Assembly (NCBI GenBank): GCA_000493945.1 | Contig: AWNW01000004.1 | Coordinates: 79,118 to 97,397 of the forward strand | Direction: 5' to 3' | Length of the DNA: 18,280 nucleotides | Source: Candidatus Hydrogenedens terephthalaticus JGI OTU-1 | GTDB taxonomy: Bacteria; Hydrogenedentota; Hydrogenedentia; Hydrogenedentales; Hydrogenedentaceae | Part shown: positions 8,488 to 16,260 of the stretch, in pieces | How positions within the stretch are numbered: position 1 is the stretch's first letter | How the letters are laid out: the number at the start of each line of letters is the position of its first letter | Position numbers and translations under genes: made by a program | Notes under the pieces: generated by a model | The model's database searches: none | What the model saw: only the letters and a program-made list of their open reading frames with translations | What the model was told of the DNA's origin: nothing

Positions 8488-8532
8488 AAATATTTCAGTA
8501 TTATATAGTGAATAATATCACTAAATATTTCA
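8488..8532. promoter_or_regulatory. Candidate upstream activator site: inverted repeat flanked by direct repeats
   Basis: TAGTGA-N6-TCACTA (8506-8523) is a perfect 6-bp inverted repeat centred about 100 bp upstream of the predicted sigma-54 transcription start, a usual distance for activator binding. It is flanked by two copies of AAATATTTCA (8488-8497 and 8523-8532), 35 bp apart. On the minus strand TATAAT (8500-8505) abuts the repeat, so the same site would sit in the spacer of a putative activator promoter. Function is inferred from position; the DNA is AT-rich. Confidence 0.45.
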
Positions 8533-8591
8533 TATATAGCAAGTTTTTATTTAACAATAATTTGTATAATAAAATATGTCTCTATTAATAA

Positions 8592-8607
8592 TGGCACTTT
8601 TTTTGCT
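8592..8607 (+). promoter_or_regulatory. Sigma-54 (-24/-12) promoter of sbp-cysTWA
   Basis: TGGCAC (8592-8597), five T residues, then TTGCT (8603-8607). The invariant GG and GC dinucleotides are separated by exactly 10 bases, matching the TGGCAC-N5-TTGC consensus. Transcription should start near 8618, giving a leader of about 20 bases with an AGGAG ribosome site before the sbp ATG. A sigma-54 activator gene lies divergently next to it. Confidence 0.9.
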
Positions 8608-8637
8608 ATATCTATAACATAAGTTTAGGAGTATTAT

Positions 8638-9633
8638 ATGTTTAAAAGGGTCTTGTTTTTATATCTAACAATTATTTTCTTTTTTGGATATTGTTATAGT
8701 GAAACAATAGAACTTTTAAATGTTTCTTATGATCCCACAAGGGAATTATATAAAGAAATTAATAAAGTTTTTATTGAAAAATGTAAAAAAGAACAAGGAT
8801 TTGATTTACAAATAAAAATGTCTCATGGGGGTTCTGGGAAACAAGCCCGTTCTGTCATGGAAGGATTAGAGGCAGATGTCGTTACTTTAGCATTAGCGTA
8901 TGATATAGATATGATTGTAAAAATGAGAGGTCTTTTATCTCCGAATTGGCAAAAACAATTGCCCAATAATAGTTGTCCTTATACTTCAACCATTGTTTTT
9001 CTTGTTCGCAAAGGAAACCCTAAAAACATTAAAACATGGGATGATCTAATCCGTCCAGATGTGCAGGTAATTACACCCAATCCTAAAACTTCAGGAGGTG
9101 CCCGCTGGTGTTATTTAGCATGTTGGGGGTATGCATTTCGCAAGGGAGGTGTCGAACAAGCACGCGAATTTGTAAAAAAGGTATATAAAAATGTCCCCGT
9201 ACTAGACACAGGTGCAAGGGGTTCAACCAATACATTTCTTCAAGGTATTGGAGATGTCCTTTTGAGTTGGGAAAATGAAGCATTTCTTGCAATACAAGAA
9301 ACACAAAACAGTCTTGAAATCATATCCCCTGGAGAAAGTATTTTAGCAGAACCTCCTGTCGCTATAATAGACAAATATACAGAGAAACACAAGACAAAAG
9401 ATATTGCCCAAAAATATCTTGAATTCCTTTATTCGGATGAGGCGCAAAATATAATTATAAAGCATTACTATCGTTGTAGTAATACGGCTATTTTCGAAAA
9501 ATATCAAAACCATTTCCTAAATGTTAAACTATTTCGTCTTGAAGAATTGTATCCCGGGGGATGGGAAGAAGCACATAAAATTCACTTTTCAGATGGGGGC
9601 ATATTTGACCAGATTATGTTAGAAAGAAAATAA
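8638..9633 (+). CDS. sbp: Sulfate (or thiosulfate) ABC transporter periplasmic binding protein
   Basis: Periplasmic receptor of a sulfate-type ABC importer, 331 residues, near the usual length. An N-terminal signal peptide covers about residues 1-21 (hydrophobic run LFLYLTIIFFFGY), with no convincing lipobox. Both family signatures are visible: NVSYDPTRELY (28-38) and NPKTSGGARW (148-157), which belong to the CysP/Sbp group and not to molybdate-binding ModA. Other sulfate-binding features include SHGGSGKQAR (62-71) and DTGARGST. AGGAG lies upstream of the ATG. It is the first gene of a tight operon (6, 3 and 7 bp gaps) with two permeases and an ATPase, transcribed from the sigma-54 promoter. 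Sulfate and thiosulfate specificity cannot be told apart from sequence alone. Confidence 0.93.
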   Translation: MFKRVLFLYLTIIFFFGYCYSETIELLNVSYDPTRELYKEINKVFIEKCKKEQGFDLQIKMSHGGSGKQARSVMEGLEADVVTLALAYDIDMIVKMRGLLSPNWQKQLPNNSCPYTSTIVFLVRKGNPKNIKTWDDLIRPDVQVITPNPKTSGGARWCYLACWGYAFRKGGVEQAREFVKKVYKNVPVLDTGARGSTNTFLQGIGDVLLSWENEAFLAIQETQNSLEIISPGESILAEPPVAIIDKYTEKHKTKDIAQKYLEFLYSDEAQNIIIKHYYRCSNTAIFEKYQNHFLNVKLFRLEELYPGGWEEAHKIHFSDGGIFDQIMLERK

Positions 9634-9639
9634 AGAATC

Positions 9640-10473
9640 ATGAGAATATTAAATAAGAAAACTGTTTTACCAGGATATGGTCTTTCATTAGGTATAACAT
9701 GGTTATATTTAAGTTTAATTGTTCTCCTTCCATTATCCACACTATATATCAAAGTTTTTAGTGGTTCCTTAAATGATTTTATTTCTGCTGTTTTTTCACT
9801 AAGGGCAATAAAAGCCTATCAGGTTACCTTTGGATTATCCTTTGTATCTGCTTGCATTAATTCTTTCTTTGGTTTTCTTGTTGCATGGGTTATTGTGCGA
9901 TATAAAATCCCATTTAAAGGCTTCTGGGACGCGTTGATTGATTTGCCATTTGCTTTACCGACAGCAGTAGCGGGAATTTCATTAACATGGTTATATGGTC
10001 CTCGAGGCTGGATAGGTTCATTTTTAGAGGCAAATGGATATAAGGTTGTTTTTACTCCTATCGGCATTACAATTGCCATGATTTTTGTAAGTTTTCCTTT
10101 TGCAGTTAGAACAATTGAACCTGTATTGAGGGATTTAGACCCTGAGGTAGAAGAATCAGCACGATGTTTAGGTGCTTCTCGTATGAAAATTTTCCTTAAA
10201 ATCATCTTTCCAACAATCTTCCCTTCAATACTAACAGGCTTTACATTAAGTTTTGCACGTGCTATGGGAGAGTATGGTTCTGTCATTTTTATTGCAGGAA
10301 ACCAGCCATTAAAAACAGAAATAGCCCCATTATTGATTGTAATGCGATTAGAGGAGTATGACTATCACGGTTCTGCTTCCATTGCAGTATTCCTTTTAAC
10401 TGTTTCGTTCCTATTACTTTTATGCTTAAACTTCATACAATTCTGGAATAAACGCTACTCAGGAATTACATAA
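9640..10473 (+). CDS. cysT: Sulfate ABC transporter permease CysT (CysU)
   Basis: Inner-membrane permease, 277 residues, one half of the CysT-CysW channel. About six hydrophobic membrane segments are visible. The cytoplasmic EAA loop that docks on the ATPase is at about 171-190 (EESARCLGASRMKIFLKI), followed by the family stretch FARAMGEYGSV. The start codon is six bases after the sbp stop with little Shine-Dalgarno character, so translation is probably coupled. The assignment as CysT and not CysW rests on gene order and resemblance. Confidence 0.92.
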   Translation: MRILNKKTVLPGYGLSLGITWLYLSLIVLLPLSTLYIKVFSGSLNDFISAVFSLRAIKAYQVTFGLSFVSACINSFFGFLVAWVIVRYKIPFKGFWDALIDLPFALPTAVAGISLTWLYGPRGWIGSFLEANGYKVVFTPIGITIAMIFVSFPFAVRTIEPVLRDLDPEVEESARCLGASRMKIFLKIIFPTIFPSILTGFTLSFARAMGEYGSVIFIAGNQPLKTEIAPLLIVMRLEEYDYHGSASIAVFLLTVSFLLLLCLNFIQFWNKRYSGIT

Positions 10474-10476
10474 ATT

Positions 10477-11325
10477 ATGAGACTTAAAAGATTTTTAGTG
10501 TTATGTTTTCATTTACTTCTTATCATAGTTGCTATGTGTTTTCTCCTTTTATTTCTTGTTATACCCCTATTTGTAGTCTTTTTTAATGCATTTAGCCAGG
10601 GTATTTCTATATATGCAGGCAATATTACCCGTAAAGAAACTATCGAATCTATTTTATTAACCTTGAAAATATTACTCATTGTATTACCTTTGAATACTGT
10701 TTTTGGTATAGCATGCGCATGGTATATTACCAGATATACATTTCGAGGGAAGAAACTACTTCTCACTTTTTTGGATTTACCTTTTACTGTTTCTCCAGTC
10801 GTAGCAGGAACTATATTTGTCTTGTTATTTTCAGTAAACGGTTTGTTAGGTGAAATTGTAGAAAAATGGAACTTTCAAATTATATTTGCCTTTCCTGGAA
10901 TGGTTCTTGCAACCTTGTTTGTAACTTTTCCTTTTGTAGCCCGAGAGTTAATACCTATTATGGAAGAACAAGGGCAAGAGATGGAAGAAGCAGGAAGGAT
11001 GTTAGGAGCGAGTACATGGCAGATATTACTAAAAATTACCTTGCCCAATATACGCTGGGCATTATTTTATGGTATGGTCTTATGCTCTGCTCGGTGTGTA
11101 GGCGAATTTGGAGCAGTTTCTGTAGTGTCAGGGCACATTCGAGGTAAGACAATAACTGTCCCACTGGAAGTTGAAATTTTATATAACGAATATAACCTAA
11201 TAGGTGCTTTCTGTGTTGCAAGTTTACTTTGTATTATTGGAATTATAAGTTTAATTTTTCGGAAGTGGATAGAAAAAAGAGACCCACTTCATTTGTATAT
11301 GAAAACTTATAAGTATGGAGATTAG
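10477..11325 (+). CDS. cysW: Sulfate ABC transporter permease CysW
   Basis: Second inner-membrane permease of the sulfate importer, 282 residues. It starts three bases after the cysT stop, again without a clear ribosome site. A long N-terminal hydrophobic segment (about 8-35) and further membrane spans are visible. The EAA loop is at about 170-190 (EEAGRMLGASTWQILLKI), followed by ARCVGEFGAVSVVSG, which is typical of CysW. It is expected to pair with CysT to form the translocation pore energised by CysA. Intact, with nothing unusual. Confidence 0.92.
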   Translation: MRLKRFLVLCFHLLLIIVAMCFLLLFLVIPLFVVFFNAFSQGISIYAGNITRKETIESILLTLKILLIVLPLNTVFGIACAWYITRYTFRGKKLLLTFLDLPFTVSPVVAGTIFVLLFSVNGLLGEIVEKWNFQIIFAFPGMVLATLFVTFPFVARELIPIMEEQGQEMEEAGRMLGASTWQILLKITLPNIRWALFYGMVLCSARCVGEFGAVSVVSGHIRGKTITVPLEVEILYNEYNLIGAFCVASLLCIIGIISLIFRKWIEKRDPLHLYMKTYKYGD

Positions 11326-11332
11326 ATATTAA

Positions 11333-12379
11333 ATGAGCATTGAACTGATAAATGTTTCAAAAAAATTTGGGTCTTTTGTGGCTGTAGATAATGTAAGTTT
11401 TTCTATTAATAGAGGTGAATTACTGGCATTGTTAGGTCCATCGGGTTCAGGTAAGACAACTATACTACGAATTATTGCGGGTCTTGAACGAGCCGATTCG
11501 GGAAGTGTTATTTTAGAAGGCAGGGATGTAACAAAAGAAGACCCAAGGGATAGAGGTATTGGTTTTGTATTTCAACATTATGCCCTTTTCCGACACATGA
11601 CTGTGTTTGAAAATGTGGCATTTGGTTTAAGAGTAAAACCTCGTAAAGTAAGACCCAGCGAATCGGAGATACGAAAGAGAGTTATGGATTTATTGGCATT
11701 GGTGCAGTTAGATTTTTTAGCCAATCACTATCCTATGCAACTATCCGGTGGTCAAAGACAAAGGGTCGCATTAGCAAGAGCATTAGCAATTCAACCGTCT
11801 ATTTTGCTTTTAGATGAACCTTTTGGTTCATTAGATGCACGAGTCCGTAAAGAATTACGAAGATGGCTACGGAAATTACATGATGAAATACATGTTACAA
11901 GTGTTTTTGTTACGCACGACCAGGAAGAAGCCCTTGAAGTTTCTGACCGTGTCGTTATTATGAATCAGGGCAGAATTGAACAAATAGGGTCACCAGAAGA
12001 GGTGTATTTTTCTCCTAAAACGCCATTTGTTTTTCAATTTTTAGGGGATGTGAATCTATTTCATGCTCGTGAGTTGAGCAACGGAGAAATTGTATTCTTG
12101 CCGGATGATGCCAGAGGTGTAGAAAAACGGGTTTTTGTTAGACCTAATCAGATTTCCATAGCACTAAACTTATCCGAAGAAAATCCTATTCCAGCAACAA
12201 TTCAATATATTAATACAGCAGGACCTATGGTAAAGATAGAATTATCCGACATCAAAGGCAACCCTTTGTTAGCTTTTATTTCTATTGAGGAATTTCAAGA
12301 GTTAAACCTGAAAAAAAATATGAATGTTTTCTTAGGTATAAAGTCTCACCACTCCTTTGATAGCCCACCCAATTTTTAA
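11333..12379 (+). CDS. cysA: Sulfate ABC transporter ATP-binding protein CysA
   Basis: ATPase driving sulfate import, 348 residues. Walker A GPSGSGKTT (35-43), Q-loop Q81, ABC signature LSGGQ (137-141), Walker B ILLLDEP (157-163), D-loop SLDA (166-169) and switch H195 in VTHDQEEA are all present. The C-terminal ~110 residues form the TOBE-like regulatory extension seen in CysA/MalK-type ATPases. It is the last gene of the operon, starting seven bases after cysW. No clear intrinsic terminator follows; the tRNA promoter overlaps its stop codon. Confidence 0.95.
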   Translation: MSIELINVSKKFGSFVAVDNVSFSINRGELLALLGPSGSGKTTILRIIAGLERADSGSVILEGRDVTKEDPRDRGIGFVFQHYALFRHMTVFENVAFGLRVKPRKVRPSESEIRKRVMDLLALVQLDFLANHYPMQLSGGQRQRVALARALAIQPSILLLDEPFGSLDARVRKELRRWLRKLHDEIHVTSVFVTHDQEEALEVSDRVVIMNQGRIEQIGSPEEVYFSPKTPFVFQFLGDVNLFHARELSNGEIVFLPDDARGVEKRVFVRPNQISIALNLSEENPIPATIQYINTAGPMVKIELSDIKGNPLLAFISIEEFQELNLKKNMNVFLGIKSHHSFDSPPNF

Positions 12380-12403
12380 TTTAACGATTTTTTTTCGTAT
12401 AAT
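12375..12403 (+). promoter_or_regulatory. Putative sigma-70 promoter of tRNA-Arg
   Basis: A perfect TATAAT (12398-12403) lies 18 bases before the tRNA, with TTTAAT (12375-12380) 17 bases further upstream. The same hexamer pair and spacing precede folK. The -35 element overlaps the cysA stop codon. Confidence 0.5.
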
Positions 12404-12421
12404 TAAATATCAATAAAAAGC

Positions 12422-12498
<77 letters not shown>

Positions 12499-12512
12499 TT
12501 TTTTATGCTAAT

Positions 12513-13889
12513 TTATAAATTCCCTTCAAACTCTAATCCAATAACAGTATCATTTGGGTCAGGTTCAATTTTGGGTAAATGAATAATAAGATTTCCTTTT
12601 TTACTTGTAGTTTTAACTGATTTGGAAGGGTCTTTTAACAACCATACTTTAACTGGTTTTTTATCCGTTGGGATTTTGATTTTACCATCGGGTTCATATT
12701 GAAACACATGCGCATACAGAATAGTATTGCCATTTTCTGCTTTCTTTTGTGTATATCTGCCCCAAGATGGTTTGTCAAAAGGACTTGCCATAGTCCCGTA
12801 TATTGATTCACTATTAACTTTCATCCATTCCCCTATTTCTCTTAATCTTTCTACAGATTCGGGAGGAAACTCACCGTTTGCCATAGGACCTACATTAAGA
12901 AGGAAATTACCTCCTTTGGAAACAATATCCACTAATAGTTGAATTAATACTTTTGTAGATTTGAAAAACTTATCATATTCGTTATAGCCCCAGTGTTTAT
13001 TCATAGTCATACAGGTTTCCCAATCAACACCGGGCAACCCTTTTGCTGGGACTTCTTGCTCTGGTGTTCCATAATCCCCGACATTTTCAGATGTAGAAAG
13101 ACCCGCCATCCCGGAACGACCTGTATCTACACGATTATTGATAATAATATCGGGTTGTAAGGAACGAACATAGTTATACATATCCACACCTTTATCATGT
13201 GTCCATGTATTTTCCCATTCTCCATCAAACCATAAAATACCTAAGGGTCCGTAATTGTTTACCAGTTCTTTCAATTGTGCTTTCATATATTCAATATATC
13301 GGTCATAATTAGCATCTCCTTCCGGTCGTTGTTCCTTTTCCCATTCTCTGCGTGGGAGGTAATCCGGATGATGCCAATCCATAATAGAATAATAAAAACA
13401 CATTTTAATACCTTCTTCTTTACAAGCGTCAGACAGTTCTTTCAAAATATCTCTCTGGAACGGTGTTGACATTACATCCCAATCGGTCACTTTTGAATCA
13501 AACAGACAGAAGCCATCATGATGCTTTGAGGTTATGACAATATATTTCATGCCCGCATCTTTTGCCATTCTTACCCATTCTTTTGCATTAAATTTAACAG
13601 GGTTAAACTGCGTAAGAAGTTTTTCATACTCAGGAAGGGGAATCTGGGCTTCATGCCGTATCCATTCTCCATAATGCGTTTTATCGCCCCATTTTCCAGC
13701 AGGAATTGCATATAAACCCCAATGTATGAAAAGACCGAATCGTGCTTCTCGCCACCATTTCATCCGCTGGTCTTTTTGTTCTTTACTTTCTTTAGTATAA
13801 TCTTGTGCTAACGCTGTAAAAGAAAATATTATGATAGTAAAAGCAAGTATAATGAAGCATAGAAATGTTATTTGATAAGTTTTGAACAT
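12513..13889 (-). CDS. Secreted alpha-L-fucosidase, glycoside hydrolase family 29
   Basis: Exported glycosidase releasing L-fucose from glycans, 458 residues. An N-terminal signal peptide (about 1-28; hydrophobic core LCFIILAFTIIIFSF, likely cut after ALA) sends it to the periplasm or outside. GH29 signatures are present: FGLFIHWGLY (51-60), SKHHDGFCLFDS (121-132), and the probable nucleophile D222 in ILWFDGEW. The acid/base glutamate is poorly conserved in this family and I do not assign it. The region SKGGNFLLNVGP is also typical. The C-terminal part is a short beta domain. An AAAAGGAG ribosome site lies upstream of the ATG. It is divergent from folK and convergent with tRNA-Arg. Length fits a minimal GH29 enzyme without accessory carbohydrate-binding modules. 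It may act on other fucosylated or galactosyl substrates. Confidence 0.93.
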   Translation of the reverse strand: MFKTYQITFLCFIILAFTIIIFSFTALAQDYTKESKEQKDQRMKWWREARFGLFIHWGLYAIPAGKWGDKTHYGEWIRHEAQIPLPEYEKLLTQFNPVKFNAKEWVRMAKDAGMKYIVITSKHHDGFCLFDSKVTDWDVMSTPFQRDILKELSDACKEEGIKMCFYYSIMDWHHPDYLPRREWEKEQRPEGDANYDRYIEYMKAQLKELVNNYGPLGILWFDGEWENTWTHDKGVDMYNYVRSLQPDIIINNRVDTGRSGMAGLSTSENVGDYGTPEQEVPAKGLPGVDWETCMTMNKHWGYNEYDKFFKSTKVLIQLLVDIVSKGGNFLLNVGPMANGEFPPESVERLREIGEWMKVNSESIYGTMASPFDKPSWGRYTQKKAENGNTILYAHVFQYEPDGKIKIPTDKKPVKVWLLKDPSKSVKTTSKKGNLIIHLPKIEPDPNDTVIGLEFEGNL

Positions 13890-13981
13890 GATAGGTCTCC
13901 TTTTACTCGTTTGTGGTTTTTACTGATTAAAATACAATATGATAAAAGTTGCTTAAAAATCAAAAATAATTTAACAATAGT

Positions 13982-14010
13982 TTTAATTATATTTTTTAAA
14001 GTGTTATAAT
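13982..14010 (+). promoter_or_regulatory. Extended -10 promoter of folK-panBCD
   Basis: TG-T-TATAAT (14002-14010) is a perfect extended -10 element; TTTAAT (13982-13987) sits 17 bases before TATAAT. The predicted start near 14017 would leave only about 11 bases of leader before the folK ATG, so folK would be translated from a very short leader. Confidence 0.55.
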
Positions 14011-14027
14011 ATAAGAAAGCATTAAAT

Positions 14028-14549
14028 ATGATGGCTTATTTAAGTATTGGTAGTAATTTAGGTAAACGGTTTGATAATATTACCAATGCCATCAGAAAGT
14101 TAAATGAGATATTCAAAACAAGAGTTAAAAAGGCTTCGAACATATACGAAACGGAGCCAGTAGGTAACAAAAATCAACCTGCTTTTTTGAATATCGCAGT
14201 GGAGATTGAGACGGAATTAAGTCCGCTTGAACTCCTAAACGAAATAAAAAAAATTGAATATCAATTCGGAAGAACACCCCAACAAGAACGATGGGGACCA
14301 CGCATTATTGATATTGACATCATTTTATATGATGATTTAATCATCAATGATGCAAAATTAGTTCTTCCTCATGCAGAGTTCCGCAACCGTCGTTTTGTTT
14401 TACAGCCTCTTGCGGATTTATGTGGCAGTAAAGTTGACCCAATTACGGGCAAAACAATCGAAGAATTGTTATTACATTCAGAAGTTGAAGGTAAAGTAGT
14501 AAAAACAGAGTTAGAAGTAACTCTTGAACCGCTCCGCTTGGAGCCCTAA
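14028..14549 (+). CDS. folK: 2-amino-4-hydroxy-6-hydroxymethyldihydropteridine pyrophosphokinase (HPPK)
   Basis: Folate-pathway kinase transferring pyrophosphate from ATP to hydroxymethyl-dihydropterin; 173 residues, typical length. The N terminus AYLSIGSNLGKR and the signature RWGPRIIDIDIILYDD (88-103, with Mg-binding D95 and D97) are intact. Two ATGs are adjacent (14028 and 14031) and the ribosome site is weak (GAAAG), so the exact start is uncertain by one codon. It is the first gene of folK-panB-panC-panD; joining folate and pantothenate genes makes sense because PanB uses methylene-tetrahydrofolate. The last few codons (EPLRLEP) lie inside the GC-rich structured segment discussed as a leader RNA for panB, and may have been shaped by it. 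Confidence 0.95.
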   Translation: MMAYLSIGSNLGKRFDNITNAIRKLNEIFKTRVKKASNIYETEPVGNKNQPAFLNIAVEIETELSPLELLNEIKKIEYQFGRTPQQERWGPRIIDIDIILYDDLIINDAKLVLPHAEFRNRRFVLQPLADLCGSKVDPITGKTIEELLLHSEVEGKVVKTELEVTLEPLRLEP

Positions 14550-14594
14550 AGGGACCGGGACGGATTCAGTACGATGAAGTCACGGTTCAGGAGG
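14525..14594 (+). promoter_or_regulatory. Candidate cis-regulatory RNA (leader of panB) at the folK-panB junction
   Basis: This stretch is roughly 59% GC, well above its surroundings. A long hairpin folds as GGACCG (14552-14557) with CGGTTC (14583-14588, one G-U pair), a G/A mismatch, GAC/GTC, a GGA bulge (14562-14564), TTCA/TGAA, and hexaloop GTACGA (14569-14574). The same CGGTTCA strand can instead pair with TGAACCG at 14525-14531, enclosing GCTCC-GCTT-GGAGC (14531-14544) and CCCT-AA-AGGG (14544-14553). The shared strand abuts the panB Shine-Dalgarno AGGAGG (14589-14594). The folK stop (14547-14549) lies inside, so folK translation could affect the choice. Pantothenate genes in some bacteria carry the named pan RNA motif; whether this is a member could not be checked. 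Confidence 0.5.
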
Positions 14595-14599
14595 AAAAG

Positions 14600-15394
14600 A
14601 TGAATAAAAAGACAGTAGTACATTTCTTAGAGCAAAAGCAGAAGAAGGAAAAAATTGTATTATTAACGGCTTATGATTTTCCTACAGCTCAATTGGTAGA
14701 AGAAGCAGGGGTGGATGGAATTTTAGTGGGAGATTCTTTGGGAATGGTAGTAATGGGGGGAGAAAACACACTTAAAGTATCCATGGATATAATGACATAT
14801 CATACCTCCATTGTTTCTCATGCTGTAAAAAATACCCTCGTAATAGCGGACATGCCTTTTTTATCGTATCAAATTTCTCCTGAAGAAGCACTGAAAAACG
14901 CAGGTAGATTAATATCTGAAGGAGGAGCCCAAGCAGTTAAATTAGAAGGTCCTGTGTCTAAGTATGGTGATGTTATAGAAAAAATAATTAAAGCAGGAAT
15001 TCCTGTGATGGGACATATTGGACTAACTCCTCAATCCATACTTGAAATTGGTGGTTACAAAGTTCAGGGACGCTCCGAAGCCTGCCGAAAGAGACTAAAA
15101 AAAGAGGCTAAAGAATTACAAGAAGCAGGATGCTTTTCTATTGTGCTTGAATGTATTCCTTCGGATTTGGCAAAAGAAATAACTGAAAGTTTGGATATTC
15201 CCACTATAGGAATTGGTGCGGGTCCTGATTGTGATGGACAAATACTTGTATGTTATGACCTGTTAGGTTGGGGAAAGGCTCGTTTTGCCAAGACATATAT
15301 AAATGTCCGTGAAAATATGAAAGAGGCTTTTTCTACTTTTGTAAATGAAGTAAAACAAGGTAAGTATCCTGAAGAAAAACATGGGTATACATAA
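14600..15394 (+). CDS. panB: 3-methyl-2-oxobutanoate hydroxymethyltransferase (ketopantoate synthase)
   Basis: First step of pantothenate synthesis: transfers hydroxymethyl from methylene-tetrahydrofolate to ketoisovalerate. 264 residues, standard length, cytoplasmic TIM-barrel. Mg ligands are visible as D45 in LVGDSLGMV, D84 in IADMPF and E116 in KLEGP; the catalytic glutamate is E184 in VLECIP. The stretch TIGIGAG near 202-208 is typical of PanB. AGGAGG ends five bases before the ATG and is the strongest ribosome site in the operon. It is immediately preceded by a strand of the structured leader, suggesting control of initiation. It lies 50 bp after folK and 11 bp before panC. Confidence 0.97.
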   Translation: MNKKTVVHFLEQKQKKEKIVLLTAYDFPTAQLVEEAGVDGILVGDSLGMVVMGGENTLKVSMDIMTYHTSIVSHAVKNTLVIADMPFLSYQISPEEALKNAGRLISEGGAQAVKLEGPVSKYGDVIEKIIKAGIPVMGHIGLTPQSILEIGGYKVQGRSEACRKRLKKEAKELQEAGCFSIVLECIPSDLAKEITESLDIPTIGIGAGPDCDGQILVCYDLLGWGKARFAKTYINVRENMKEAFSTFVNEVKQGKYPEEKHGYT

Positions 15395-15405
15395 GGAAAA
15401 AGAGT

Positions 15406-16242
15406 ATGGAAACTATCAATACACCGGAAGAAATGCGTAATTGGTCCTTAATTCAAAAAAAAGAAGGACATACAATTGGTTTCGTTCCAACTATGGGGGC
15501 TCTTCATGAGGGACATTTAAGTTTAATGCGGGCTTCAGTAGCAGAAAATGATGTGTCTGTAGTAAGTATCTTTGTTAATCCAACGCAATTTGCACCTAAT
15601 GAAGATTTTGAGTCCTATCCCCGTTCTTTTGAAAAAGATAGTAAAATGTGCTTCTCCATAGGTGTTGATATAATCTATGCACCTACAGTAGAAACTATGT
15701 ATCCTGAAGATTACTCTACTTATGTAGTAGTAGAAAAAGTATCGGAGGGTTTATGTGGGGCATCCCGTCCTCATTTCTTTCGTGGTGTCGCCACTGTAGT
15801 AACCAAATTATTTAATGCAGTTTTACCTGACAGAGCCTACTTTGGGCAAAAAGATGCGCAACAATGCGCTGTTATCAAAAGAATGGTTCGGGATTTGAAT
15901 ATGGGCATAGAAATTATTGAAATGCCTATCGTTAGAGAACCCGATGGATTAGCAATGAGTTCTCGTAATCAATATTTAACCCCTGCTCAAAGAAAAGAAG
16001 CATTGTGTTTATCGAGAGGATTGTTCAAAGTAGAGGAACTCATTAAAAATGGAGAAAAGTCTATTGAGCGTATAAAAGAAATCCTTTCGGCAGAAATGTC
16101 CAATGTAGATATTGACTATATAGAGGTAGTAGATGCAGAAACAATGAAACCGTTATCTACTCTTCAAGGAGAAGTATTAATTGCAATAGCTGCATGGGTA
16201 GGAAGAGCAAGATTAATAGATAACATAAAAATAAAAATTTAA
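15406..16242 (+). CDS. panC: Pantothenate synthetase (pantoate-beta-alanine ligase)
   Basis: Joins pantoate and beta-alanine using ATP through a pantoyl-adenylate; 278 residues, usual length. The nucleotidyltransferase HxGH motif is H34-E-G-H37 in PTMGALHEGHLSLM, preceded by IGFVPTMG. FVNPTQFAPNEDF and the KMSKS-like loop AMSSRNQYL are also typical, as is YFGQKDAQQ. The C-terminal dimerisation lobe appears complete. It starts 11 bp after panB with a GGA-type ribosome site and is followed 18 bp later by panD, whose product supplies its beta-alanine substrate. Confidence 0.97.
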   Translation: METINTPEEMRNWSLIQKKEGHTIGFVPTMGALHEGHLSLMRASVAENDVSVVSIFVNPTQFAPNEDFESYPRSFEKDSKMCFSIGVDIIYAPTVETMYPEDYSTYVVVEKVSEGLCGASRPHFFRGVATVVTKLFNAVLPDRAYFGQKDAQQCAVIKRMVRDLNMGIEIIEMPIVREPDGLAMSSRNQYLTPAQRKEALCLSRGLFKVEELIKNGEKSIERIKEILSAEMSNVDIDYIEVVDAETMKPLSTLQGEVLIAIAAWVGRARLIDNIKIKI

Positions 16243-16260
16243 TACTATGGAGGCTAAAAA

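Noticed and set aside
8313..8588. Plus-strand 91-codon ORF over the activator start and the sbp upstream region
   Set aside because: It is mostly antisense to the clear sigma-54 activator, has low-complexity aromatic and hydrophobic content from AT-rich DNA, and overlaps the regulatory sites.
8638..8700. Lipoprotein signal in the sulfate-binding protein (cysteine at residue 19)
   Set aside because: The residues before the cysteine (FFGY) do not form a lipobox; a normal signal peptidase I site fits better.
8638..12379. Molybdate or tungstate importer instead of sulfate
   Set aside because: The binding protein has both sulfate-family signatures, and two distinct permeases are encoded; molybdate systems use ModA and a single permease ModB.
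13990..14027. Tetrahydrofolate riboswitch upstream of folK
   Set aside because: The predicted leader is only about 11 bases, and the upstream gap shows no GC-rich conserved core.
14540..14594. Possible group II intron domain V remnant (GATGAA-GTC and ACGGTTC echo domain V)
   Set aside because: The AGC catalytic triad opposite GTT, the two-base bulge and the GNRA tetraloop are missing, the helix is too short, and no domain VI or reverse transcriptase is nearby. The resemblance is limited to a few bases.
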